A DNA stretch of 64,000 nt. Origin: Clostridioides sp. ES-S-0010-02. Lineage in GTDB: Bacteria; Bacillota; Clostridia; Peptostreptococcales; Peptostreptococcaceae. The stretch is from the NCBI GenBank assembly GCA_020641055.1, contig CP067345.1:1171317-1235316 (forward strand). The letters run 5' to 3'. Both the position numbers and the translations under genes were made by a program. The notes under the pieces were generated by a model that saw nothing but the letters and a program-made list of their open reading frames with translations, ran no database searches and was not told the DNA's origin. This document shows, in pieces, positions 25,602 through 34,711 of this stretch (within the stretch, counting starts at the first letter, position 1; every line of letters starts with the position of its first letter).

Positions 25602-26345
25602 ATGGACAATAAGGGAATATTATCAGTTTTTAAAAACAAAAAGCCAATTATAGCAATGATACACCTAAAGGGAGATACTTCAGATGATATTTTTGAAAGA
25701 GCTAAAAAAGAAATTAGTATCTTAGAAGCAAATGGTGTAGATGGAATAATGTTAGAAAATTACTATGGCAATTACTATGATTTAGAAAGAATACTTGAAT
25801 ATGTATCTAAATCTAATTTGTCAATACCATATGGAGTAAATTGCTTAAATGTTGATACTATGGGATTTGAACTAGCAACAAGATATAATGCAAGCTATGT
25901 ACAAGTTGACTCTGTAGTAGGTCATGTCAAACCTAGAGATGAGGCTACTTTAGAAGAATTTTTCAAATTACACCGCTCAAAATGTCAAGCTTATTTAATT
26001 GGAGGGGTACGTTTTAAGTATCAACCAGTTTTATCAGAAAATACTGTTGAAGAAGATTTAAAGATAGGAATGACAAGATGTGATGCTATAGCAGTTACAG
26101 AAAATGCTACAGGGCAAGAAACATCAATGGAAAAAATAGAATTATTCCGCAAAAATGTAGGAGATTTCCCTTTAGTTATTGCAGCTGGAGTTACATTAGA
26201 AAATGCAAAAAAGCAGCTTGAGATAGGGGATATGGCAATAATAGGAAGTTACTTCAAAGATAATTACCAAGACTTTGGAGATGTTAGTGCAGAACATGTA
26301 AAAACATTTATGGATGAAATAAAAAAAATTAGGGAGGAATTATAA
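25602..26345 (+). CDS. BtpA/SgcQ-family protein in a PTS operon
   Basis: The 247-aa TIM-barrel-like protein starts with KKPIIAMIHLKGDTSDD and contains GVDGIMLENYYGNYY and VIAAGVTLENAKKQL, which fit the BtpA family. SgcQ of the E. coli sgc PTS operon is a relative. The reaction is not established; a role in processing the phosphorylated substrate brought in by the linked PTS is inferred from position. It starts 4 bp after EIIA and its last base overlaps the EIIB start, so it is translationally embedded in the operon. Confidence 0.82.
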   Translation: MDNKGILSVFKNKKPIIAMIHLKGDTSDDIFERAKKEISILEANGVDGIMLENYYGNYYDLERILEYVSKSNLSIPYGVNCLNVDTMGFELATRYNASYVQVDSVVGHVKPRDEATLEEFFKLHRSKCQAYLIGGVRFKYQPVLSENTVEEDLKIGMTRCDAIAVTENATGQETSMEKIELFRKNVGDFPLVIAAGVTLENAKKQLEIGDMAIIGSYFKDNYQDFGDVSAEHVKTFMDEIKKIREEL

Positions 26346-26815
26346 TGATTAAATTAGTAAGGGTAGACCACAGACTTATACATGGACAAGTAGCATTTAC
26401 ATGGACAAAGTTTTTAAATACAGATTGTATATTAATAGCAAGTGATGAACTATTAAAGGATGATTTAAGAATGGCAGGGCTTAAAATGGCTAAGCCATCT
26501 AATGTCAAACTTGTAATGAAAAGTATCGCAGATTCTATAAAAGCACTTAATTCAGGTGTAACTGATAAATACAATCTTTTGATACTTTGTGAATCTGTAG
26601 AAGATGTTTATAGACTATCTAAAGAAGTTAAATCTATTAAATCAATAAACCTTGGTGGAACAAAATCAGATGATAATCGTGAAAATATATCTAAAGCAGT
26701 TCATGTATCAAAGGATGATATAAACATGATTAAAGAATTAGATTCAGAAGGTGTAAATGTATTCGTACAATTAGTTCCTGATGATGATGCTACAAATGTA
26801 ATGAAACTAATATAA
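26345..26815 (+). CDS. PTS EIIB component, mannose family
   Basis: EIIB receives phosphate from EIIA and phosphorylates the sugar during transport. The 156-aa protein starts MIKLVRVDHRLIHGQVAFTW with the active His14 in RLIHGQV. The length and motif are typical for the mannose/sorbose family. Start overlaps the previous stop by one base after GGGAGGAATTATA. Confidence 0.95.
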   Translation: MIKLVRVDHRLIHGQVAFTWTKFLNTDCILIASDELLKDDLRMAGLKMAKPSNVKLVMKSIADSIKALNSGVTDKYNLLILCESVEDVYRLSKEVKSIKSINLGGTKSDDNRENISKAVHVSKDDINMIKELDSEGVNVFVQLVPDDDATNVMKLI

Positions 26816-26831
26816 TTTTAGGGGGATAAAA

Positions 26832-27590
26832 ATGGAATTTACACAAGTTATTCTAATAACTCTAATTGCATTCTTTGCATATATGCATTGTTTTGTAGGT
26901 TCTACAATGCATAATAGACCTATAGTTGTTGCACCACTTGTTGGTTTAGCACTAGGAGATTTACGTACAGGTATAATAATAGGGTCAACATTAGAACTAG
27001 TATTTATGGGTGCATTCCCAGTTGGAGCAAGTAATCCTCCTGACTTTGTATCTGGTTCTATTATTGCTACAGCATTTGTAATATTAACTGGTCAAGATGT
27101 ATCAGCAGCAGTTGTACTTGCAGTTCCTATAGCAACTTTAGTATTACTTATAGACAACTTCTTAATGACAGTAGTACTTACATGGGGAGCTCATCTTGCT
27201 GACCGTTATGCAGAAGATGGTAACATTGAAGGCGTAGAACGTATACAATTATTATTTGGTATAGGCAATAAATTAATACTAGCAATAATAGTAGGTACAG
27301 GATTCTCATTAGGTGTTCCAGTAATAGAAAAAATACTTTCATTTATACCATCATATGTAATTCATGGTATGGATGTTGCAGCAGGCGTGATACCAGCAAT
27401 AGGTTTTGCCATGTTAGCTAGAATGATGCTTAATAAGAAAACGATAGCATTCTTATTATTAGGTTTTATAATGGTTGCTTATTTAAAAATAACAGTAACA
27501 GGAGTTGCATTATTTGGATTAGCAGTAGCTTTAATATATGTTAACTTTTTAGGAGAAAAGGAGGTAGTAGTAGATGACAACGAATTCTAA
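26832..27590 (+). CDS. PTS EIIC component, mannose family
   Basis: This 252-aa integral membrane protein forms the sugar channel together with EIID. It has about seven hydrophobic segments and the family segment TLELVFMGAFPVGASNPPD near residue 55. TTAGGGGGATAAAA precedes the ATG. Its 3' end overlaps the EIID start by 17 bases, indicating coupled translation. Confidence 0.94.
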   Translation: MEFTQVILITLIAFFAYMHCFVGSTMHNRPIVVAPLVGLALGDLRTGIIIGSTLELVFMGAFPVGASNPPDFVSGSIIATAFVILTGQDVSAAVVLAVPIATLVLLIDNFLMTVVLTWGAHLADRYAEDGNIEGVERIQLLFGIGNKLILAIIVGTGFSLGVPVIEKILSFIPSYVIHGMDVAAGVIPAIGFAMLARMMLNKKTIAFLLLGFIMVAYLKITVTGVALFGLAVALIYVNFLGEKEVVVDDNEF

Positions 27591-28416
27591 GAAATTAGAA
27601 ACAATTTCGCCAGATAGCAAAATAACAAGAAAAGACTTTTGGAAATGTTTTAGAAGGTCTTTAACATTAGATTCATCTTGGAACTACGAACGTATGCAAA
27701 ACATAGCATATGCATATACGATGGCACCAATAATCCGTAGATTATATAAAAATGATAAAGAAAAAAAATCTCAAGCTTTAAAAAGACATCTTGAATTTAT
27801 GTCAGTTACACCTCATATAAGTACTCTTTTAGTTGGTATATCTGGAGCTATGGAAGAAGAAAATGCAAAAAATGAAGAATTTGATGCAAAGAGTATAAAT
27901 GCTGTTAAGTCAAGTTTAATGGGTCCAGTTTCTGGAATAGGAGATTCATTTTTCTGGGGAACATTAAAGCTTATAGCAGCTGGAGTTGGTATAGCTTTAG
28001 CTTCTCAGGGGAATATAATGGGTCCAATTTTATTCCTTCTAATAATAAATATTCCTCACTTTATTATTCGTTATATATGTTTAGATAAAGGATTTAAGTA
28101 TGGAACTCAATTTTTTAAAGATGTAAGTGGTTCAAATATAGTCTCAAAAGTTATGGAAGCAGCATCAATGCTAGGACTTATGGTAATTGGAGGGATGACC
28201 GCCTCTAATGTAATACTAAAACTTAGTGTTAATGTAGGGAGTGGAGAATGGGCAGAGCCTATTCAAACTTACTTAGACCAAATAATGCCATGTATGCTTC
28301 CAGCTATGATATTTGGAATTATGTATTGGTTATTAGGAAAAAAAGTCAAGACAACTACGATATTAATTTCAGTTATGATTATTTGTATAATATTAGCTGC
28401 AATTGGGGTAGTATAA
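27574..28416 (+). CDS. PTS EIID component, mannose family
   Basis: The 280-aa membrane protein completes the transporter. It begins ITRKDFWKCFRRSLTLDSSWNYERMQN cut here to its key part RRSLTLDSSWNYERMQ, and carries EFMSVTPHISTLLVG, SSLMGPVSGIGDSFFW and C-terminal membrane helices, all typical of EIID. It is the last gene of the operon; a weak GC stem (AAAGGGG 28468-28474 with CCCCTTT 28499-28505) may terminate it. The sugar is not identifiable from sequence. Confidence 0.94.
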   Translation: MTTNSKKLETISPDSKITRKDFWKCFRRSLTLDSSWNYERMQNIAYAYTMAPIIRRLYKNDKEKKSQALKRHLEFMSVTPHISTLLVGISGAMEEENAKNEEFDAKSINAVKSSLMGPVSGIGDSFFWGTLKLIAAGVGIALASQGNIMGPILFLLIINIPHFIIRYICLDKGFKYGTQFFKDVSGSNIVSKVMEAASMLGLMVIGGMTASNVILKLSVNVGSGEWAEPIQTYLDQIMPCMLPAMIFGIMYWLLGKKVKTTTILISVMIICIILAAIGVV

Positions 28417-28422
28417 GTAAAA

Positions 28423-28620
28423 TTATGAATATGATTTTTGATAATCTTTTCTACAATTGAAATATATAAAGGGGGGGCGTACTAAAAAATAGGCGATTCC
28501 CCTTTTGAATAAAAAGTAAATACTAAGTTCAAATAAATCACCAATTTTATGCCTATAGTGGCAAGCACCTTTTTCTTTTTTATCCATTAAAGTTATCTTT
28601 ATCTTTGGTCTTCTAGCCAT
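28423..28620 (-). pseudogene. Truncated small-protein gene (TIGR04076-like N-terminus)
   Basis: On the reverse strand AAGGAGG precedes an ATG at 28620 and the product begins MARRPKIKITLMDKKEKGAC, then HYRHKIGDLFEL. This start resembles the N-terminus of TIGR04076-type small proteins. After that the sequence turns into hydrophobic, low-complexity residues up to the stop, unlike the Cys-containing remainder of that family. It looks like a 5' fragment whose 3' part was replaced or lost. Confidence 0.5.
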
Positions 28621-29125
28621 AATCTTACACATCCTCCTTTGTATTCATATTCAATATAATAAAAATACTGTATTTTAAAATTTTATCATGAATTCGTTTT
28701 TAAGTAAATTTTGTTTTAAAAACTATTTTTATAATAATAATCAGAAAATTTAGACTAAATTTGATTAGTAAAGTTGTAATAAATTCACTAAAAATAAGTT
28801 AGAATAGGTGAAAATTGAAGTATTTATAAGCCTCATAAAAAATATTTGGGAATAAATTACACACTATAAAATTTTAATAAAATAAGTATAATTCTAATAA
28901 AACTGAAATAAATTTAAAATATGTGTGAATAGTCTAAATTTAAATAATAATTTTAGACTATTTATCTATCTATAACTTAAATTATATCAAATTGATAATA
29001 AACTATATATTATACTTTTTTGTAGAGTAGAATTATAATTATAGAAAGAAAAAAAACTATCAAGGGTGAAAAAAATGTAGAAAAAAGTAGAAAAGATTCT
29101 TTTACAAAGAAAGGGAGGGATAATC
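28621..29125. other. AT-rich intergenic region before the NCS1 permease
   Basis: About 500 bp of very AT-rich DNA. It contains an 11-bp inverted repeat (AATAGTCTAAA at 28928-28938, complement at 28952-28962), which could be a terminator or operator. It also holds the 34-bp element at 28982-29015 that recurs upstream of the DUF917 gene. No gene is visible. Confidence 0.6.
28982..29015 (+). promoter_or_regulatory. Putative LysR-type operator, copy 1
   Basis: The element begins TTATATCAAATTGATAAT and ends TATATATTATAC. It holds the perfect dyad TATCAAATTGATA (28985-28997), which fits the T-N11-A pattern of LysR-type sites. It is 30/34 identical to 32204-32237. It lies about 110 bp upstream of the permease start. 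Confidence 0.6.
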
Positions 29126-30358
29126 TTGCAAGAGAGAGAAGAATTAGTTTTAAATCCAGTTCCAAAAGAGGAAAGAGTTGGATGGTTAGCTCCATTATTT
29201 AATATGCTTGGCTCTAATATAGCCATATCAGAATTAATGGTTGGAGGAACCTTAATTTTAGGAATGACTCTTTCCAATATGATTATTACATCAATTATAG
29301 GGAACTTAATATTAGTCGCAATTATTATGATACAAGGTTATATTGGTTGTAAAGAAGGGTTAAATACATATGTATTAGCTAAGGGGGCATTTGGAGAGAT
29401 AGGTGGAAAATATCTAATATCTCTATTGCTTGGAATAACTAGCTTTGGTTGGTTTGGTGTACAAGCAGGAGTTGCGGGATTATCAGTACAAAAAATATTT
29501 CCAAGTGTAAACTTAACTCTAGTCACAGTTATACTTGGATTATTAATGGTAGTTTTCGCTTTGTATGGTTTTAAGGCAATGGCTAAGTTTAATTACTTAG
29601 TTATACCACCACTTATAATATTAATGGCTTGGGGAGTTTTTAAAGCTTTTTCTACTTATGGAGTTGAAGCTATCTACAATTACACTCCTCAAACAACAAT
29701 GAGCATGGTTGAAGGATTAAATATGGTTGTTGGTCTTATCATAGTCGGTGCGATTATATCACCTGACCAATTAAGATATACAAGGGGAGTAAAAGATATT
29801 TGGATAATTGGTTTTTTAGGATTAGGTATTATTTCATTGTTCCAACAAGTTGCAGCAGGTGTAATGTCTATGGGTGCTCCTACTTGGGATATAACAGAAG
29901 TATTGGCTAATTTAGGATTTGGATGGATAGCATTTGTTATTTTAATACTTGCATCTTGGTCAACCAATGTATCAAATGCCTATTCTGGTGGATTGGCACT
30001 AAAAACTATTTTTCCAAATGTAAAGAGAAATGTATTAACTTTAGTTGCAGGTCTAATAGGTACAACAATAGCAGCTACTGGTATAATATTCAAATTCCAA
30101 TCGTTCTTATCTTTCTTAGGAATAGCAGTTCCAGCTATAGCAGGAATTATGTGGTGTGAATATTATTTTATACAAGGAAGAACTTATAAACACAGAGAAG
30201 GAATAAATTGGATTGCAGTAATAAGTTGGTTAATTGGTTTTGCAGCATCATATTATACTTCAAAAATAAGTTTCTTAATACCACCAATAAATGGAATTGT
30301 AGTAAGTATGATTCTTTATTATATACTAATGAAATGTTTTGGAAGTAAGGATAAATAA
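29126..30358 (+). CDS. NCS1-family nucleobase/hydantoin-type permease
   Basis: The 410-aa membrane protein has about twelve hydrophobic segments and CodB-like features: an N-terminal PVPKEERVGWLAPLFNMLGS region, GTLILGMTLSNMI and a GWFGVQAGVAGLS segment. NCS1 carriers take up cytosine, purines, allantoin or hydantoins with Na+ or H+. The start is TTG with GGGAGGGA 5 nt upstream. The nitrilase-family gene follows after 13 bp, so the pair is an operon for uptake and hydrolysis of a nitrogen compound. Confidence 0.88.
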   Translation: MQEREELVLNPVPKEERVGWLAPLFNMLGSNIAISELMVGGTLILGMTLSNMIITSIIGNLILVAIIMIQGYIGCKEGLNTYVLAKGAFGEIGGKYLISLLLGITSFGWFGVQAGVAGLSVQKIFPSVNLTLVTVILGLLMVVFALYGFKAMAKFNYLVIPPLIILMAWGVFKAFSTYGVEAIYNYTPQTTMSMVEGLNMVVGLIIVGAIISPDQLRYTRGVKDIWIIGFLGLGIISLFQQVAAGVMSMGAPTWDITEVLANLGFGWIAFVILILASWSTNVSNAYSGGLALKTIFPNVKRNVLTLVAGLIGTTIAATGIIFKFQSFLSFLGIAVPAIAGIMWCEYYFIQGRTYKHREGINWIAVISWLIGFAASYYTSKISFLIPPINGIVVSMILYYILMKCFGSKDK

Positions 30359-30371
30359 AGGGGGAATTTGT

Positions 30372-31178
30372 ATGAGTCGTAAAGTGAAAATAGGTATAAT
30401 TCAACAGCATAGTGTACTTGGAGATGTTAAAAAAAATATAGAAAAAGCAGTAGAGATGATAGATGATTTGGGAAATCAAGGTGCAGATATTATTTGTTTG
30501 CCAGAATTATTTGCTACAGGATATAACTTAGAATATTTAGGTGGAATTAAAACATTAGACCTAATAAGAGAACATAACAAATACATAGAAGAATCAATGT
30601 CAGAAGCAGCTAAAAGAAATAATGTATACCTAATATCTCCATATGGAACTTTAGAAAAGGACTCTACACATGTTTTCAACTCAGCTGTTATATTCGATAG
30701 ACAAGGTAATATGATGGGAGAATACTGTAAAAATCACCTATGGTCATTAGAAGCAGTATACTTTAAAGCAGGGGAAAAAGTAGATGTATATGATGCTGAT
30801 TTTGGTAAATTTGGTGTAATGATATGCTATGATGCAGGATTCCCAGAAGTGGCTAGAGAGTTGACATTAAAAGGCTCTGAAATAATATTTATACCTTCTG
30901 CATGGAGAATACAAGATGAAGATATGTGGGATTTAAACGTATCTCAAAGAGCTTTAGAAAATACTGTGTATACAGTAGGAGTAAATTTAGTAAGTAATGA
31001 CCCTAATTTGATACTGTTTGGAAAGAGTAAAATATGCAATCCTAGAGGAACTATAATAAGTCAATTAGATACATATAGAGAAAAATATATATTAGCAGAG
31101 ATTGACCTAGATGAAATAGAAAAATATAGGAACGATATTCCATACTTAAAAGACAGAAAAAATAGTTACAATATATAA
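30372..31178 (+). CDS. Carbon-nitrogen hydrolase (nitrilase superfamily)
   Basis: The 268-aa protein shows the Glu-Lys-Cys triad: Glu in CLPELFATGY, Lys in YCKNHLW and Cys in MICYDAGFPE. Such enzymes cut amide or carbamoyl C-N bonds, for example of N-carbamoyl amino acids. ATG 30372 is chosen over an upstream in-frame start because AAAGGGGG precedes it. Pairing with an NCS1 carrier suggests it acts on the imported compound; the compound is unknown. Confidence 0.9.
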   Translation: MSRKVKIGIIQQHSVLGDVKKNIEKAVEMIDDLGNQGADIICLPELFATGYNLEYLGGIKTLDLIREHNKYIEESMSEAAKRNNVYLISPYGTLEKDSTHVFNSAVIFDRQGNMMGEYCKNHLWSLEAVYFKAGEKVDVYDADFGKFGVMICYDAGFPEVARELTLKGSEIIFIPSAWRIQDEDMWDLNVSQRALENTVYTVGVNLVSNDPNLILFGKSKICNPRGTIISQLDTYREKYILAEIDLDEIEKYRNDIPYLKDRKNSYNI

Positions 31179-31224
31179 TTTTACATTATATGTTAAGGTA
31201 CAATTTTGATAAAAAATAAAATAG

Positions 31225-31278
31225 GAGGATATGTCAAACGCTAAAGATAAAGTTATTAACTCTGTTTGATATATCCTC
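31225..31278. terminator. Bidirectional terminator between convergent genes
   Basis: A 15-bp stem (31225-31239 with 31264-31278, one G-U pair) lies between the nitrilase gene and the converging LysR gene. A T-rich run follows on the + side and an A-rich run precedes it, so it can serve both transcripts. Confidence 0.75.
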
Positions 31279-31299
31279 TTTAATAATACCAGCTTTGGT

Positions 31300-32169
31300 T
31301 TAAAGGTTTTTGAAATAGTTTATAAGAAAGTCTTTGAATAATAAGACTGCTTTAGATGCATAATTCTCACTAAACCATGAAAGATTTAAATATCTTTTAA
31401 ATTCAATATCTTTTATATGTAATAGTTTAATTTCAGGGTCTCGAGATAAGCCCCATGATTTTCCACATATAAATCCAACTCCTTGAAGTGATTTTATAAG
31501 AGCATAGATTGTATATGGAGAATCGGATTCAAAGGCTATTTTGGGCTTGAAATTAGCTGATTCACATAATATATCTATTATTTCTCTGTAATTCTCACCT
31601 TTAGTTATAACTATAAAATTTTCATCTGAAACTTCATTTAGATAAACCTCATCTTTTAAAGATAGAGAGTGGTTTATTGAAACTCCTAATAATATTTCCT
31701 CACAGGTTAATGTTATATTATTTTCTGAGTTTAATTTTGTAAATGAAGAAGATATATACAAATCAAAATCACTTTTCTTATAAGACGATGGTAGAGTATG
31801 TGAAACATTAAAGGTAATATTAGGATATAGTTTTCTAAAGTTGCTCAAAAGTGGCGGTAATACATTAGCAGCTGCTGTAGCTAATATTTTTACTTCACCA
31901 GAGTTTTCTAAGGAAATATCTTGTAATTCTTTTTTTGACATTTCTACTAAATCTAAAATACTATCCACCCTTTTTAGAAATAATCTACCATACTCATTTA
32001 GTACAATATATCTTCCTTTTCTATCAAACAACTGAACTCCAAGTTCTTTTTCTAAAGAAGATATGGTTTTACTTAAAGCTGGTTGTGCTATATTTAGTTT
32101 TTGTGATGCTTTTGTTATGTGTTCCATTCTAGCGACAGTTTGAAAATACTTAAGATGCAATAAATCCAT
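31300..32169 (-). CDS. LysR-type transcriptional regulator
   Basis: The 289-aa protein has the LysR winged helix at its N-terminus (LLHLKYFQTVARMEHITKAS, then LNIAQPALSKTISSLEKELG) and a periplasmic-binding-like effector domain. It is divergent from the DUF917 gene, the usual arrangement of a LysR activator and its target. The shared 34-bp element suggests it also controls the permease-nitrilase pair. The effector is probably the transported compound or a product (inference). Confidence 0.93.
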   Translation of the reverse strand: MDLLHLKYFQTVARMEHITKASQKLNIAQPALSKTISSLEKELGVQLFDRKGRYIVLNEYGRLFLKRVDSILDLVEMSKKELQDISLENSGEVKILATAAANVLPPLLSNFRKLYPNITFNVSHTLPSSYKKSDFDLYISSSFTKLNSENNITLTCEEILLGVSINHSLSLKDEVYLNEVSDENFIVITKGENYREIIDILCESANFKPKIAFESDSPYTIYALIKSLQGVGFICGKSWGLSRDPEIKLLHIKDIEFKRYLNLSWFSENYASKAVLLFKDFLINYFKNL

Positions 32170-32203
32170 AATATAAAATACACCTCTTTTAATATAACTT
32201 GAA

Positions 32204-32237
32204 TTATATAAATTTGATAATTAATTATATATTATAC
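32204..32237 (+). promoter_or_regulatory. Putative LysR-type operator, copy 2
   Basis: This copy begins TTATATAAATTTGATAAT and ends TATATATTATAC, 30/34 identical to 28982-29015. The dyad is weaker (TATAAATTTGATA). It lies in the divergent LysR/DUF917 intergenic region, the expected place for LysR binding. Confidence 0.6.
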
Positions 32238-32340
32238 ATTATAATACAAAGCTTGTATAATAAACTATAATATGGCATAAAGTTATGTAAATATTTACTA
32301 ATACATTTACATAATCTAACTAATAAAGGAGATATTTAAT

Positions 32341-33402
32341 ATGAAATTAACTAAGGAAATATTAGAATATGCTTTAATAGGAGGTACAATTTTAGGTGGA
32401 GGAGGTGGTGGTGCAAAGGAAAGTGGAAGAGAGATGGGGGAATATGCCTTACAACATGGATTTCCAAATCTAATAAGTATAGATGAATTACATGATGATG
32501 CAATTGTCTTAAATGTATCAGCAGTAGGAGCTCCAGCAGCACCACTCAAGTATGCTGATAATGATGATTATATAAATACAGTCAAGATATTTATTGATAA
32601 ACTAGGATTAGATATACAAGGTATTATTACAAATGAAAATGGAGGATGTGCAACAATAAATGGATGGCTTCAGTCTTCTGTACTTAAAATACCACTAATA
32701 GATGCACCTTGCAATGGTAGAGCCCATCCAACAGGCCTGATGGGGAGCCTTGGATTACATAGAGATAAAACATATAAGTCTTATCAAGCTGTGTCTGGTG
32801 GAAATCCAGAACTTGATAATCATATAGAGGGATTTGTAGAGGGTTCTTTAAATAAGACAGCAGGACTTGTTAGACAGTGTGCTGTAGCAGCAGAAGGTTT
32901 AGTTGCTGTAGCTAGAAATCCTGTAAAAGCATCTGTTGTAAAAGAAAATGCTGCTATAGGAGGTATAAGCCATGCAATAGATTTGGGTAGAGAGTTTTAC
33001 TTAGGTTTAGAAATATCAAAAGATAAAGCAATAAACAACGTTGTCGAATTTTTGAATGGAGATGTAGTTTCAGAAGGAACAATAGAAATTTTAGAGTTAG
33101 AAACTATAGGTGGATTTGATGTAGGTAAATTGATTGTAAATGGTTATGAGGTAACTTTTTGGAATGAATATATGACAATAGAAAAAGAGAATAATAGAAT
33201 AGCAACATTTCCAGACTTAATTATGACTTTTGATAAAAACACAGGCATGCCTGTTACATCAGCAGAAATCAGAGAAGGGCAAGAGATAGTTTTAATAAAA
33301 ACTTCTAAAGAAAATTTAAAACTTTCAATAACAATGACACAAGAAGAATTATTAAAAGATATAGAAGATATATTAAATAAAAAAATAATTGGAGTTAATT
33401 AG
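32341..33402 (+). CDS. DUF917 family protein (hydantoinase/S-methylthiohydantoin desulfurase-like)
   Basis: The 353-aa protein has the glycine-rich N-terminus of the family (LIGGTILGGGGGGAKESG) and the segment ENGGCATINGW. DUF917 domains occur alone or fused to hydantoinases, and a subset has been linked to thiohydantoin desulfurisation. AAAGGAGATATTTAAT precedes the ATG. Position next to LysR and near the permease, nitrilase and DUF1177 genes suggests a catabolic step for a cyclic ureide-like compound. The reaction is not established. Confidence 0.82.
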   Translation: MKLTKEILEYALIGGTILGGGGGGAKESGREMGEYALQHGFPNLISIDELHDDAIVLNVSAVGAPAAPLKYADNDDYINTVKIFIDKLGLDIQGIITNENGGCATINGWLQSSVLKIPLIDAPCNGRAHPTGLMGSLGLHRDKTYKSYQAVSGGNPELDNHIEGFVEGSLNKTAGLVRQCAVAAEGLVAVARNPVKASVVKENAAIGGISHAIDLGREFYLGLEISKDKAINNVVEFLNGDVVSEGTIEILELETIGGFDVGKLIVNGYEVTFWNEYMTIEKENNRIATFPDLIMTFDKNTGMPVTSAEIREGQEIVLIKTSKENLKLSITMTQEELLKDIEDILNKKIIGVN

Positions 33403-33666
33403 GATATGTAGTAATTTGATTGATTGAAGAATTAAAATTAATTAAATTTAATGAGCAATATAATACCTATAAAACTATAAATAAAACAAATACTTAGGAA
33501 AAAGTTTATAAAAATAAAAAAATAAATAAGATATTAAATATAATAAGAAAAAGTTTATAAGAATATAGATAAAATAAAAAAATGCTGTAATATTTATAAA
33601 AATAAAAGTAAAAATATTTAAACAAAAACTATAAATAAAAGAAATAAAATTGGATGGTGAGCAAAT

Positions 33667-34602
33667 ATGATGTTAAAACAAGTTTTGGAAGTTTATGATA
33701 TTATTGATAGCGCAGAAGTAGATGGAGAATGTGTAAAAAAATATTTGGAAAGCTATGGTGGGAAGAATATATTAGTAAAAACTTTAGGTACAGAAAAAGG
33801 GTCTACTGACTTAGTAAAGCTTACAATACCAGGAAAAAATGGAAAATCATCAGGAGGAACAGCTAAGACATTAGGTGTTTTAGGAAGACTAGGAGGAATT
33901 GGAGCAAGACCAGAAATGATGGGTATGGTTTCTGACGCTGATGGAGCTTTAGTAGCAATAGCAGTAGGAGCAAAATTATTGGACATGCAGAATAAGGGAG
34001 ATTTTATTGATGGAGATGTAATAGTTTCAACTCACATATGTCCAGATGCACCTACTAAAGAACATAAACCAGTTCCATTTATGGATTCTCCAATTGATAT
34101 GAGAACTATGAATGAAAATGAAGTTGATTTAAGCTGTGATGCTATATTATCAATAGATACAACTAAAGGGAATAGAGTTATAAATACAAGAGGTTTTGCT
34201 ATATCTCCCACAATAAAAGAAGGGTATATTCTAAAAACAAGTAATGATTTATTAGACATAATGCAGACTACTACAGGAAGACTTCCTTACGTATTTCCAG
34301 TGTCAATACAAGATATAACTCCATATGGAAATGGTTTATACCATATAAATAGTATTCTTCAGCCTGCTGTAGCTACAAAAGCACCTGTAGTAGGAGTTGC
34401 TATAACAACTGAGACAACAGTTGCTGGATGTGCAACTGGAGCAAGTAATTATTCTGATTTAGAGAGTGCAGGAAGATTTGTTGTTGAAGTAGCAAAACAC
34501 TATTGTGGTGGAAATTGTGAGTTTTATGATGAACATGAATGGAATATTTTAATGAATAGATATGGAAGCTTAGATAAGTTTCAAACTTTTGGAGAAGAAT
34601 AA
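33667..34602 (+). CDS. DUF1177 family protein
   Basis: The 311-aa protein begins MMLKQVLEVYDIIDSAEVDG and contains TLGTEKGSTDLVKLTIPG, GIGARPEMMGMVSDADGA and STHICPDAPTKEHKPVPFMD, which I recognise as DUF1177. The His/Asp-rich HICPDAPTKEH segment could bind a metal. No reaction is known for the family. GGATGGTGAGC before ATG 33667 is a weak ribosome site. A 264-bp AT-rich gap separates it from the DUF917 gene with no terminator visible, so they may be one transcript. Confidence 0.8.
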   Translation: MMLKQVLEVYDIIDSAEVDGECVKKYLESYGGKNILVKTLGTEKGSTDLVKLTIPGKNGKSSGGTAKTLGVLGRLGGIGARPEMMGMVSDADGALVAIAVGAKLLDMQNKGDFIDGDVIVSTHICPDAPTKEHKPVPFMDSPIDMRTMNENEVDLSCDAILSIDTTKGNRVINTRGFAISPTIKEGYILKTSNDLLDIMQTTTGRLPYVFPVSIQDITPYGNGLYHINSILQPAVATKAPVVGVAITTETTVAGCATGASNYSDLESAGRFVVEVAKHYCGGNCEFYDEHEWNILMNRYGSLDKFQTFGEE

Positions 34603-34711
34603 AGTTGTCTTTTATTGATGTTTTAGAATGGATGATATAGGCTAAATTATTGTGATATAATATTTAGAGTAAATAAAAATTGTAGATATAATAATTTTAG
34701 GGGGAGTTAAT

